From: F23-B02 sp963613665
Lineage (GTDB): Bacteria > Bacillota > Clostridia > Oscillospirales > Oscillospiraceae
Length of the DNA stretch: 35,702 bases
Direction of reading: 5' to 3'
NCBI GenBank assembly: GCA_963613665.1
Contig: CAVEAL010000024.1
Location: forward strand, 1 to 35,702
Made by a program: the position numbers and the translations under genes. Under the pieces are notes generated by a model. The model did no database searches and had not been told where the DNA came from. It worked only from the letters and a program-made list of their open reading frames with translations. Each line of letters begins with the position of its first letter. Positions within the stretch are counted from its first letter, which is position 1. Below are positions 1 to 10,306 of the stretch, piece after piece.

Positions 1-290
1 TTTTTGCGGTGTCCCGACCGGAAGCTGCGGTAAAAACCGTGACAGAGGAAGGCAGATGTCAACATTACTGCGTACTTGCATTACGCGAAACGCTTTTGTT
101 TCCTCCGTCGTTTCGATACCGTGCACCTGCAATCTCCGTATAAGTACAGCCTCAATGCGCCTCCAAAAAAGCGCGAAACGTTTTTGTTTCCTCCGTCGTT
201 TCGATACCGGGCTGACGCAATAAACGTATAGGCAGGGAGTCAATGCGCCTCCGAAAAAACCGGGCACCCGCAGCAAACGTATAAATAAAA
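1..290 (-). repeat. Repeat A array (two full units, one partial, plus tail segment)
   Basis: Read on the minus strand, this stretch holds two near-complete repeat A units (about 171-262 and 95-172) and a partial third (263-290). Each runs from a T-tract and GGCGCATT through CTATACG and CCCGGTATCGAAAC to CGTTTCGCG. Each full unit contains a CGAAACG/CGTTTCG stem. Positions 1-95 are a tail segment closely matching the segment at 28526-28610 in the opposite orientation. I see no gene in the first 411 bases. The frame that stays open through 152-343 is repeat sequence, not a convincing protein. Confidence 0.8.
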
Positions 291-321
291 TCTGAAACCG
301 TCTCAAAAAAGAGCTTAGTAT

Positions 322-356
322 TTGAAAACGGGCTTTGGGGCAAAACCCGTTTTCAA
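322..356 (+). other. Hairpin upstream of pnp
   Basis: TTGAAAACGGG (322-332) pairs perfectly with CCCGTTTTCAA (346-356) around a 13-base loop. The hairpin lies about 55 bases upstream of the pnp start and is followed by TATGCTCCGGCGG, which resembles the inner part of repeat B at 13045-13055. It could be a leader structure (pnp is autoregulated through its leader in enterobacteria) or a repeat remnant. No T-run follows, so it is not an obvious terminator. Confidence 0.5.
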
Positions 357-411
357 GTGCTATGCTCCGGCGGTTTTTGAAATAAAAAAACACTGAAAAG
401 GAGCAAAACAA

Positions 412-2529
412 ATGATAATCACGCACAAAGAATTTCCCGATTACAGAAAGTTTGAGATCGAGTACGAAGGCCGTCCTCTCAAGATGGAAGTCGGCAAGAT
501 GGCTGAGCTTTGCAACGCAGCTGTACTCGTGACCTACGGCGAGACCACCGTTCTCGTCACCTGCACCGCGTCTGCCCGTCCCAAGGACGGCATCGACTAC
601 TTCCCTCTCGCCGTCGATTTCAACGAAAAGCTGTATGCCGTTGGCCGCATCCCCGGCAGCTTCATGCGCCGCGAGGGCAAGCCGAGCCTGCCCGCGGTTC
701 TGGCCTCCCGCCTCATCGACCGCCCCATGCGTCCGCTGTTCCCCTCCGATCTGCGCAACGACGTCGTCATCGCCTGCGAGGTGCTGTCCGTTGACCGCGA
801 CTGCAGCCCCGAGATCACCGCAATGATCGGCGCATCGGCAGCCGTCAGCATCTCCGACGTTCCCTTCAACGGTCCCATCGCGGGCATCGTTCTCGGCTGG
901 GACGGCGAGAAGTTCCTGTTTAACCCCACTCAGGAGGAGCGCAAGACCAACCGCATGACCACCACCATCGCCGCGACCCACAAGAAGATCGTCATGATCG
1001 AGTCAGAGGCCGACCAGGTCCCCGAGGAAGTCATGTACGAGGGCATCGTTCAGGCTCACGAGCATCTGCAGCCCGTTCTCGACCTCATCGACAGGATGGT
1101 CGCCGAGGTCGGCAAGCCCAAGTTTGAGTACGAGCACGCGTCCTTTGACGAGGAGCTGTTCAACGAGCTCGTCGAGAACGAGTTCGAGGGCATGGAATAC
1201 TGCATGGACACCGACGACAAGAACGTCCGCGAGGCACGCGTCAACGACTGGGTCACCGCCATGGAGGAGAAATACTCCGAGGCGCACCCCGACATGATGC
1301 AGTTCATGGACGAGATACTCTACAAGCTCCAGAAGAAGGTCGTCAAAAAGTGGCTGCTGGCCGGCAAGCGCGTTGACGGCCGCGCAATGAACGAGATCCG
1401 CCCCCTCGGCAGCGAGGTCGGCCTGATCCCCAGAGTTCACGGCTCGGCACTGTTCACCCGCGGCCAGACTCAGGTGCTGTCCATCGCAACTCTCGCAACC
1501 CTCAGCATGTCCCAGAAGCTGGACACCATCTGGGAAGAGGAAGAGAAGCGCTTCATGCACCACTACAACATGCCCTCCTACTCCACGGGCGAGGCCCGTG
1601 CCAGCCGCAGCACCGGCCGCCGCGAATACGGTCACGGTGCACTGGTCGAGAAGGCACTTGAGAGCGTCATCCCCTCGGTCGAGGACTTCCCCTACACCAT
1701 CCGCGTAGTCTCCGAGATTCTGTCCTCCAACGGCTCGACCTCTCAGGGCTCGATCTGCGGCACGACGCTCGCACTCATGGACGCGGGCGTGCCCATCAAG
1801 GCTCCCGTTGCCGGTATCTCCTGCGGCCTCATTCAGGACGGCGACGACTTCACCACCTTCATCGACATTCAGGGCGTTGAGGACTTCCACGGCGAGATGG
1901 ACTTCAAGGTTGCCGGCACCAAGGCCGGTATCACCGCCATTCAGATGGACCTCAAGAACGACGGCCTCAAGCACGAGATAGTCAAGGAAGCGCTCGAGAT
2001 CACCCGCGAGGCCCGCTACCAGATCCTCGACGAGGTCATGCTCAAGGCTCTGCCCGAACCCCGCAAGGAGCTGGCCAAGAGCGCTCCGAAGATGATCCAG
2101 ATGAAGATCAATCCCGACAAGATCCGCGAGGTCATCGGCTCCGGCGGCAAGGTCATCCAGAAGATCACCGCCGACACCGGCTGCAAGATCGACATCGAGG
2201 ACGACGGCAGCATCTTCATCGCGTCCGAGGATATCGAGGCCTGCCGCGCGGCACGCCAGACCATCGAGAACATCGTTTTCGAGCCCGAGGTCGGCGCTCT
2301 GTACTACGGCAAGGTCGTCCGCATCATACCCATCGGCGCGTTCATCGAGCTCGCTCCGGGCAAGGACGGCATGTGCCACATCAAGGACCTTGAGTTCAAG
2401 CGTACCGAGAAGGTCGAGGACGTTCTCAACGTCGGCGATATGACCTGGGTCAAGGTCACCGAGATCGACGACCGCGGCAGAGTCAACCTCTCCCGCAAGG
2501 AAGCTCTCAAGGAGCGCGGCGAAGCTTGA
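412..2529 (+). CDS. pnp: Polyribonucleotide nucleotidyltransferase (PNPase)
   Basis: Phosphorolytic 3'-5' exoribonuclease of mRNA decay, a trimer in the cytoplasm. The 705 residues match the usual family length and order: two RNase PH folds separated by a helical domain, then KH and S1 domains. The second PH core carries GEMDFKVAGTKAGITAIQMD, containing the conserved acidic residues of the active site. The KH domain has IREVIGSGGKVIQKI and the S1 domain ends the protein with GRVNLSRKEAL. AAGGAG nine bases upstream of ATG fixes the start. rpsO, the common upstream partner, is not in the window; repeat A sequence lies there instead. The gene ends against a repeat A copy and a strong bidirectional terminator. 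Confidence 0.97.
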   Translation: MIITHKEFPDYRKFEIEYEGRPLKMEVGKMAELCNAAVLVTYGETTVLVTCTASARPKDGIDYFPLAVDFNEKLYAVGRIPGSFMRREGKPSLPAVLASRLIDRPMRPLFPSDLRNDVVIACEVLSVDRDCSPEITAMIGASAAVSISDVPFNGPIAGIVLGWDGEKFLFNPTQEERKTNRMTTTIAATHKKIVMIESEADQVPEEVMYEGIVQAHEHLQPVLDLIDRMVAEVGKPKFEYEHASFDEELFNELVENEFEGMEYCMDTDDKNVREARVNDWVTAMEEKYSEAHPDMMQFMDEILYKLQKKVVKKWLLAGKRVDGRAMNEIRPLGSEVGLIPRVHGSALFTRGQTQVLSIATLATLSMSQKLDTIWEEEEKRFMHHYNMPSYSTGEARASRSTGRREYGHGALVEKALESVIPSVEDFPYTIRVVSEILSSNGSTSQGSICGTTLALMDAGVPIKAPVAGISCGLIQDGDDFTTFIDIQGVEDFHGEMDFKVAGTKAGITAIQMDLKNDGLKHEIVKEALEITREARYQILDEVMLKALPEPRKELAKSAPKMIQMKINPDKIREVIGSGGKVIQKITADTGCKIDIEDDGSIFIASEDIEACRAARQTIENIVFEPEVGALYYGKVVRIIPIGAFIELAPGKDGMCHIKDLEFKRTEKVEDVLNVGDMTWVKVTEIDDRGRVNLSRKEALKERGEA

Positions 2530-2600
2530 TTTTAGCGGCGCATTTGGGCTGTACCTATACGGAGGCTGCGGGCGCCGGGTATTGAAAGCAAAAAAAGCAT
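2530..2600 (+). repeat. Repeat A copy after pnp
   Basis: Directly after the pnp stop codon is TTTTAGCGGCGCATTTGGGC, then CTGTACCTATACGG and GGGTATTGAAA. This is the left two thirds of repeat A in the same direction as pnp. The CGTTTCGCG arm is missing, so this copy is 3'-truncated or decayed. Confidence 0.75.
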
Positions 2601-2609
2601 AACTGTGTT

Positions 2610-2647
2610 AAAACCCGATCCGGTATTGCACCGGATCGGGTTTTTTT
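2610..2647. terminator. Bidirectional terminator between pnp and clpB
   Basis: AAAACCCGATCCGGT pairs with ACCGGATCGGGTTTT around ATTGC, with T-runs on both strands. It sits between convergent pnp and clpB and should serve both. Confidence 0.9.
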
Positions 2648-2675
2648 ATGCTCTGTTACTCTATACTCTGCTGCT

Positions 2676-5255
<2,580 letters not shown>

Positions 5256-5287
5256 AAAAACACCTTCTTTTCATTCGGATCAGAAAT

Positions 5288-5938
5288 TCATATCAAAATA
5301 TCCGCTCTTCTGAGCTGGGAGAACACGCAGGCTTCAATATCGCGGGCATCGAGCCGTCCGTTCAGATAACCCTTCATCATGGTATCGAACAGCTTTATAT
5401 ACTCCGATATCACCCTTGCCAGCTCATCGGAGGAGCAGTCCCTGCTCGGGATGCATATCGAGCGTATAAACTTTCCCTCGTACAGGGCGTATCGCGGCGG
5501 CTCGGTCTCCATAAGCGGGCGCAGGTGCGCGTCCTCTATGCGCTTCCATATGCGGAAGAACTCCGTCATCGAGCGTATCAGTGCCGTTGACTGCGTGCGG
5601 AAAATGACCGTCAGCTCGCCGAGACAGTCGCTGTCGCCGCGGTACAGCTCCACCTCGTATTTGACCGTCGGACGGTACTTGTACTCAAGCGAGGACTTCA
5701 GTGACATCGTCAGCGCATTCGGCGAAACAAATGGCACGAGCTCGCGCGACGGCGTGAGCAGCTGCTCAATGGCCGAGAAAACATCGCTTATTCTCCGCTC
5801 CGGCGTCACGAGGTTCACATGTTCTGCGAGTATCTGATTTATGAGATTTGAGCGGTTCGTTCCGAGCCTGTGGGCAAGTCTGTCCACCTCGGCGACCACC
5901 TCGTCGGAAAGCATCAGGCTGTAAAGCGTCTTTTTCAT
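5288..5938 (-). CDS. Ribbon-helix-helix protein upstream of clpB
   Basis: A 216-residue protein. Residues 1-40 look like a CopG/Arc ribbon-helix-helix DNA-binding segment: a short strand (LYSLMLSD) then two helices around RLGTNRSNLINQILAEH. The remaining 175 residues are not a family I recognise; they are charged and soluble with no membrane segment, and could be a sensor or oligomerisation domain. I start at the second ATG because AGAGAAGAG lies just before it, whereas the ATG at 5956 has no ribosome binding site. It is the first gene of a likely operon with clpB, and a perfect inverted repeat lies between its promoter and start. The sequence suggests an autoregulator of clpB expression, but the role is inferred. 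Confidence 0.8.
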   Translation of the reverse strand: MKKTLYSLMLSDEVVAEVDRLAHRLGTNRSNLINQILAEHVNLVTPERRISDVFSAIEQLLTPSRELVPFVSPNALTMSLKSSLEYKYRPTVKYEVELYRGDSDCLGELTVIFRTQSTALIRSMTEFFRIWKRIEDAHLRPLMETEPPRYALYEGKFIRSICIPSRDCSSDELARVISEYIKLFDTMMKGYLNGRLDARDIEACVFSQLRRADILI

Positions 5939-5964
5939 GGCTCTTCTCTCTTTCATGGCTAAGG

Positions 5965-5984
5965 GGGTCAGCTTGGGCTGACCC
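5965..5984. promoter_or_regulatory. Inverted repeat in the RHH-clpB leader
   Basis: GGGTCAGC-N4-GCTGACCC is a perfect 8-base inverted repeat between the promoter (6009-6037) and the start at 5938. As DNA it could be the operator of the ribbon-helix-helix protein; as RNA it is a stable hairpin 26 bases before the start codon. No T-run follows it. Confidence 0.5.
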
Positions 5985-6008
5985 TGATATTTTTCACTTC
6001 ATGAGTTT

Positions 6009-6037
6009 AATATACTCCCAATCCTCTAATTTGTCAA
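6009..6037 (-). promoter_or_regulatory. Promoter for the RHH-clpB operon
   Basis: On the minus strand, TTGACA (6037-6032), a 17-base spacer and TATATT (6014-6009) form a near-consensus housekeeping promoter about 70 bases upstream of the RHH start. Confidence 0.75.
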
Positions 6038-6083
6038 GAGTTTTATATAAATATTTTTACGAATTATATATCGGAGACAGTTT

Positions 6084-6109
6084 AATGGCAGAGCCTACGC
6101 TCTGCCATT
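6084..6109 (-). terminator. Hairpin after ylmH
   Basis: TGGCAGAGC and GCTCTGCCA pair perfectly around a 4-base loop just beyond the ylmH stop codon. The following T-run is poor, so termination may be inefficient. Confidence 0.55.
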
Positions 6110-6114
6110 TCTGC

Positions 6115-6861
6115 TTATTTATAAATTTCCGCTTCGACAAACAGCCGTCCCTTGCGGCTCAGGCCGCCGGAGGACGAGATCGTGCCCTTGCCGTGGCCGC
6201 GCAGGGATATGACGTCTCCCTCTGCGACGGCGGCATCGTTTTTGAGGCACTCGGAGTAATTGAGGCTCGCCGCGCCCTCGGAGATGAGGGCGGCCGCCGC
6301 CGTGCGCGACAGGCCGAACATTCCGGCAAGCACGGCATCAAAGCGCAGGCTCTTCACGGAAAACGAAACGCGCTTTACCTTCCGTTCGGGCGGCGTCAGC
6401 TCGTTGAGCTCCGCCTTTTTGAGCTTAACGCCGTATCTTCCGGCCTTGGTGAGCCCGTCGGCAACGTGCCTCTCGACGGACCGCATGACGAATATCACCG
6501 CGCTCCCGCCGTCTGTCCAGATATCGCCGAGCCATTCGCGCTTTATGCCGAGGCCGAGTATCGCGCCCATGTAGTCGCGGTGGCCGGGGCTTCCGAAGTG
6601 CGCCTCGGCGCTGAGGGCGGATATGTATTCCGACGCGTCGAAGCTGTCCTTATCCATGTAAAACGGCAGGAAAAACGCCGCGCGGCGCTCGCAGCCGGGT
6701 GCGCCGCCGGTCAGCAGCATATCGCAGCCGCTCTCCCTCGCCCATTTTTCGAGCACGAACTGCTCGGCAGGGGTCAGAAAGGCCGTATGCGTGATGCCCG
6801 CCGTTTTTTCGCAGCGGCGGCTGAGATCCTCGGCACGCCGTATAAGCTCACTGTTTTCCAT
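6115..6861 (-). CDS. ylmH: YlmH-type S4-domain RNA-binding protein
   Basis: A 248-residue match to YlmH in length and layout: an N-terminal YlmH-specific domain (about 1-165) and a C-terminal S4 RNA-binding domain (about 170-235) containing VKSLRFDAVLAGMFGLSR and EGDVISLRGHGKG. In Bacillus subtilis, YlmH has been linked to the ribosome quality control pathway, where it can stand in for the S4 protein RqcP on obstructed 50S subunits; it is usually found near divIVA and sepF. Here it instead overlaps by 14 bases the end of a TetM-like/NYN fusion gene, so the two are probably translationally coupled. This placement is what points to a ribosome-related role for the operon. Confidence 0.9.
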   Translation of the reverse strand: MENSELIRRAEDLSRRCEKTAGITHTAFLTPAEQFVLEKWARESGCDMLLTGGAPGCERRAAFFLPFYMDKDSFDASEYISALSAEAHFGSPGHRDYMGAILGLGIKREWLGDIWTDGGSAVIFVMRSVERHVADGLTKAGRYGVKLKKAELNELTPPERKVKRVSFSVKSLRFDAVLAGMFGLSRTAAAALISEGAASLNYSECLKNDAAVAEGDVISLRGHGKGTISSSGGLSRKGRLFVEAEIYK

Positions 6862-9334
6862 CGATGTACTCCATGATTTTTTTCATCACTCCGTCAAGCT
6901 CGTCGGAAAATTCCTTCACCGACATACGCAGCACGCCCGAGCGCAGGGCCGACAGGCGGATGAGCGAGTCGTTCGTAACGACCTTGACCGAGTAGTTTTT
7001 GCCGATATCGTCTGCAAGCTTTTCGATGTACATGTCGGCTGTCTCGTTTTCCTTTGTGTACACCGTGCGTATGCCCTGCGTTTCGCGCTCGCCGGTGTTT
7101 CCGGCGACGCGGTAGCCGTCGAATACGAGCACGAGCTCGCAGTCGCGCATGGCTCTGTAGCTGCGCAGGGTGTCGGACAGGCGCTCGCGCGCAAGCGACA
7201 GCGAGGCCGCGGCAAGCTCCTTGTACTCCGGCGTTCCGAAAATAAAGTTGTAGCCGTCAACTATGACGTACTCGCGCTTTGACGGTGCGACCGAAAACTC
7301 CGGCGTTTCCTGCGTCTGCGCCTTCGTGTACATCCTGCGCCTCACGGGGCCGAACTCGCGCTCCATAATGGCCTCGAGCTCCTTGTCGTCGATGGAAAAA
7401 TACCGCGGGCGCTGAACCGCCTCGGGCGGCTTTCCGCCGAGTCCTGGTGCGATATGCGCAAAGCGTTCGACCTCGTTCCATTTTACGGCCGTGCCGGCTC
7501 CGTGCGAGCAGAAAACGGAGTCTGCCGTGTTGTCGGCATCGGCCTCGGGGTCGTAGCCTGCGGCCTGTATGACCTGCTTTGCGTTGTGGCAGGGGTAATA
7601 GCCCGCCGGGCGGGTGCTGAGCCTGCCCGTGCCGGAGGTGTAGGAAGCGAGGATCTCGGCATAGCCGTTCATCTCGGACACCGGAGCCACGCCCTTTATG
7701 ACGCCGCTGCCCTCGGTGTCGAAGCTGCCGCTCATGGCGCGGACATCGGAGATGGCTCTGCCTATCTGCTCGGGCGGCACCTCGAGGCGGAACGCACAGC
7801 AGGGCTCGAGCAGTACGCTCTCGGCCTTCATGAGTGCCTGGCGCACGGCGCGGTACACCGCCTCGCGGAAGTCGCCGCCCTCGGTGTGCTTTACGTGCGC
7901 CCTGCCCGCGATCAGGCTTATCTTAACGTCCGTCAGCGGTGAGCCGGTGAGAACGCCAAGATGCGTTTTTTCGGCGAGATTCGTCATGATAAGGCTCTGC
8001 CAGTTGCGGTCGAGCTCATCCGTGGGGCAGCGGCTTTCAAAGCTCAGCCCCGAGCCGCGCTCTGCCGGCTCTATGAGAAGGTGTACCTCGGCATAGTGGC
8101 GCAGCGGCTCGAAATGCCCGACGCCGTACACGGGAGCCGCCACCGTCTCCTTGTAGGCGATGCCGCCGGAGGTGATCGTCACATCGAGGTCGAACCGCTC
8201 GCGTATGAGCTCAGTGAGGACCTCGGTCTGCACTCTGCCCATTATGTGCACGCTTATCTCGCGCAGGCGCTCGTTCCACCCGATATGAAGCTGGGGATCC
8301 TCATCCTCGAGCTGCCGCAGCTGCTTATAGGCCGACAGCGCGTCCGCGCCCTCGGGGAGGGCTATGCGGTAGCTCATGACGGCCTCCGTCTCCGGCTGCG
8401 CGGCGTCGCTTTCAAAGCCGAGCCCCTGACCCGCGTAGCTGCCGTCAAGTCCCTGCACGGCGACGATGCTTCCTGCCGCGGCCTCCTGCACTGTCTCGTA
8501 ATTTGCGCCGGAGTATACGCGCAGCTCGGTGACGGTCTGTCCGTTTATACTGTCGCGGTTATGCAGGGCGCCGCCCGTTATCTTCATGCAGCTGAGCCTG
8601 CGGCCGCGCGCATCGCGCATGATCTTGTACACCCTCGCGCCGAAGGCCTCGGGATAGTCCGGAGCGGGCGCGTATTTTTCGATGAATTCCACGAGCTCCC
8701 GCACGCCCTGTAATTTGAGTCCCGAGCCGTACAGCACGGGAAAGAGCTTTCTCTCGGCGATAAGGCGCGAAATATCGCCGTCGGTAATGCTGCCGCCGGA
8801 GGCGAATTTCTCGAAAAGCTCCTCGTCGCACATGGCGATGCTCTCGCGTGTATCCTGCGTCTTGTCCGTAAGGTCAAAGCAGTTTTCCGAAAGACGTGCG
8901 CGCAGGCCGGTGAGTATGCGCTGCCTGTCGCTTGCCGTGAGGTCCATTTTCGTCGCAAAAATTATCGTCGGGATCTTCCGGCGCTCCAGAAGCCGCCAGA
9001 GCGTTTCCGTGTGCGCCTGAACGCCGTCGGAGCCGGATATGACGAGCAGCGAGCAGTCTATGACATCGAGCGTGCGCTCCGTTTCCGCGGTGAGGTCGGC
9101 GTGCCCCGGCGTGTCAAGAAGGCACAGCTCCATATTATCGGTACGGAGCTGCGCCTGTTTTGAAAACACTGTTATGCCGCGCTCGCGCTCTATCCTGTGC
9201 GTATCGAGCGCCGTGTCGCGGTGGTCGACCCTCCCGAGCTTTCTTATGCTGCCGCAGGTATACAGCAGCGCCTCGGACAGGGTCGTTTTTCCGGCATCGA
9301 CGTGCGCAAGGATGCCGAGGACCGTCTTTTTCAT
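6848..9334 (-). CDS. TetM-like translational GTPase fused to YacP/Rae1-type NYN nuclease domain
   Basis: An 828-residue protein. Residues 1-640 follow the ribosomal-protection (TetM/TetO, EF-G-like) order: G1 AHVDAGKT (10-17), effector RGITVF, G3 DTPGH (74-78), G4 TKMD (128-131), then domains II-V ending with TADSVFCSHGAG and VKWNEVERFAHI. TetM itself is about 640 residues. The extra C-terminal 142 residues (687-828) are an NYN/YacP domain beginning YVIVDGYNF, with candidate metal-binding acids D693, D739 (VFDGY), D767 and D789. The Bacillus YacP protein Rae1 is a ribosome-dependent endoribonuclease acting in the A site, where TetM-like GTPases also bind. The start overlaps the DUF362 stop as ATGA. 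True tetracycline resistance is not implied: the gene sits in a housekeeping operon with no sign of transfer. Confidence 0.9.
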   Translation of the reverse strand: MKKTVLGILAHVDAGKTTLSEALLYTCGSIRKLGRVDHRDTALDTHRIERERGITVFSKQAQLRTDNMELCLLDTPGHADLTAETERTLDVIDCSLLVISGSDGVQAHTETLWRLLERRKIPTIIFATKMDLTASDRQRILTGLRARLSENCFDLTDKTQDTRESIAMCDEELFEKFASGGSITDGDISRLIAERKLFPVLYGSGLKLQGVRELVEFIEKYAPAPDYPEAFGARVYKIMRDARGRRLSCMKITGGALHNRDSINGQTVTELRVYSGANYETVQEAAAGSIVAVQGLDGSYAGQGLGFESDAAQPETEAVMSYRIALPEGADALSAYKQLRQLEDEDPQLHIGWNERLREISVHIMGRVQTEVLTELIRERFDLDVTITSGGIAYKETVAAPVYGVGHFEPLRHYAEVHLLIEPAERGSGLSFESRCPTDELDRNWQSLIMTNLAEKTHLGVLTGSPLTDVKISLIAGRAHVKHTEGGDFREAVYRAVRQALMKAESVLLEPCCAFRLEVPPEQIGRAISDVRAMSGSFDTEGSGVIKGVAPVSEMNGYAEILASYTSGTGRLSTRPAGYYPCHNAKQVIQAAGYDPEADADNTADSVFCSHGAGTAVKWNEVERFAHIAPGLGGKPPEAVQRPRYFSIDDKELEAIMEREFGPVRRRMYTKAQTQETPEFSVAPSKREYVIVDGYNFIFGTPEYKELAAASLSLARERLSDTLRSYRAMRDCELVLVFDGYRVAGNTGERETQGIRTVYTKENETADMYIEKLADDIGKNYSVKVVTNDSLIRLSALRSGVLRMSVKEFSDELDGVMKKIMEYIDGKQ

Positions 9335-10194
9335 AGCTCGATGAGCTCGTATTCACGGCTGCCTACGCCTATTTCGGCTGCGGCCTCGACGGTGTGTATG
9401 CCGTTGCGCGACTCTATGCGCTCAATGAGATCGCCCTTGCCGGGGTCTTCGCTTGAATAAACGAGGTCGATGCAGGCCTGATCGAGCGCAACGGGGTCGA
9501 GGGACGAGAGTATGCCGATATCGCCGAGCTTGGGATCCTCCGCGACGGCGCAGCAGTCGCAGTCAACGGACATGTTTTTCATTATGCTCACGAAGGCCAT
9601 ATTGCCGCCGAAGTGATCGACCACGCTTTTGGCCGCGTCGGCCATGCACTCAAGGAAGCTGTCGTGATCCGAGTCCCAGACGTGCTCGATATCCTTCACT
9701 CCGTGGATGTACTTCTTGCCGTAGCTTGAAGCGACGCCGATGGAGATGTTTTTCAGTGCGCCGCCGAAGCCCGCCATGGGGTGTCCCTTGAAGTGCGACA
9801 GTACGAGCATCGAGTCGTACTCAGCCAGGTCCCTGCCGACGTAGTTCTGCTCAAGATGCTTTCCGCCATGCACGGGGATGGGCATATCGCCCTCTGCGTC
9901 CATTATATCAACATCCGCTATCTCGACCCAGCCGTGAAGCTGCATGGTCTCTCTGTGGCTCTCGGTCGTGTCTCTGCGCCCCTCATAGGCGGTGTTGCAT
10001 TCGACTATCGTTCCGCCGACGTGATCCACGGCGGGCTTCATGAACCCGGGGCGCAGGAAATTCTGGTTGCCCGGCTCGCCGCTGTGGAGCTTCACGGCGA
10101 CGTTTCCCTTGAGCTCGTGACCCAGGGCTTCATAGGCCTTTATCACGTTCTCGGGACTTATCTGCTTCATGAAATATACCTTAGACTTTTCCAT
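9331..10194 (-). CDS. DUF362 domain protein
   Basis: A 287-residue DUF362-family protein (COG2006/COG2768 type, often called uncharacterised Fe-S centre proteins). It has the family features NVAVKLHSGEPGN near the N-terminus, VLSHFKGHPMAGFGGALKNISIG in the middle and DPVALDQACIDL near the end. The C-terminal ferredoxin domain seen in many relatives is absent, though a Cys-rich DCDCC cluster precedes the last segment. The biochemical role is unknown. AAAGGAGT lies just before the ATG at 10194; the longer frame to 10236 lacks a ribosome binding site. It is the first gene of the operon with the TetM-NYN and ylmH genes, sharing a 4-base overlap with the next. Confidence 0.85.
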   Translation of the reverse strand: MEKSKVYFMKQISPENVIKAYEALGHELKGNVAVKLHSGEPGNQNFLRPGFMKPAVDHVGGTIVECNTAYEGRRDTTESHRETMQLHGWVEIADVDIMDAEGDMPIPVHGGKHLEQNYVGRDLAEYDSMLVLSHFKGHPMAGFGGALKNISIGVASSYGKKYIHGVKDIEHVWDSDHDSFLECMADAAKSVVDHFGGNMAFVSIMKNMSVDCDCCAVAEDPKLGDIGILSSLDPVALDQACIDLVYSSEDPGKGDLIERIESRNGIHTVEAAAEIGVGSREYELIEL

Positions 10195-10224
10195 AATGCC
10201 ACTCCTTTTATTGTTCTGATCTTG

Positions 10225-10253
10225 ATTATATAACAATATTTCCTCATCTTCAA
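10225..10253 (-). promoter_or_regulatory. Promoter for the DUF362/TetM-NYN/ylmH operon
   Basis: Minus strand TTGAAG (10253-10248), 17-base spacer, TATAAT (10230-10225), about 30 bases upstream of the DUF362 start. It lies back to back with the hydrolase promoter. Confidence 0.65.
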
Positions 10254-10255
10254 TA

Positions 10256-10286
10256 TTGGCTATTCCAATTTTAAAGGAAATATAAT
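10256..10286 (+). promoter_or_regulatory. Promoter for the hydrolase/MFS operon
   Basis: TATAAT at 10281-10286 with a poor -35 TTGGCT (10256-10261) at 19 bases. The start codon follows 21 bases after the -10, giving a very short leader. Confidence 0.5.
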
Positions 10287-10306
10287 AAAATGGTTCCGGT
10301 GATTAT

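Noticed and set aside
152..343. Small protein encoded in the repeat array
   Set aside because: The frame (with ETTEETKTFRAFLEAH) is repeat A read through; similar peptides appear at 28292-28492. No ribosome binding site and variation is not codon-like.
5957..6060. CIRCE or CtsR operator upstream of the clpB operon
   Set aside because: No TTAGCACTC-N9-GAGTGCTAA and no GGTCAAA direct repeats are present; only the GGGTCAGC palindrome is seen.
6848..9334. Acquired tetracycline-resistance gene
   Set aside because: The TetM-like protein is in an overlapping housekeeping operon, carries a C-terminal NYN domain and has no mobile-element context.
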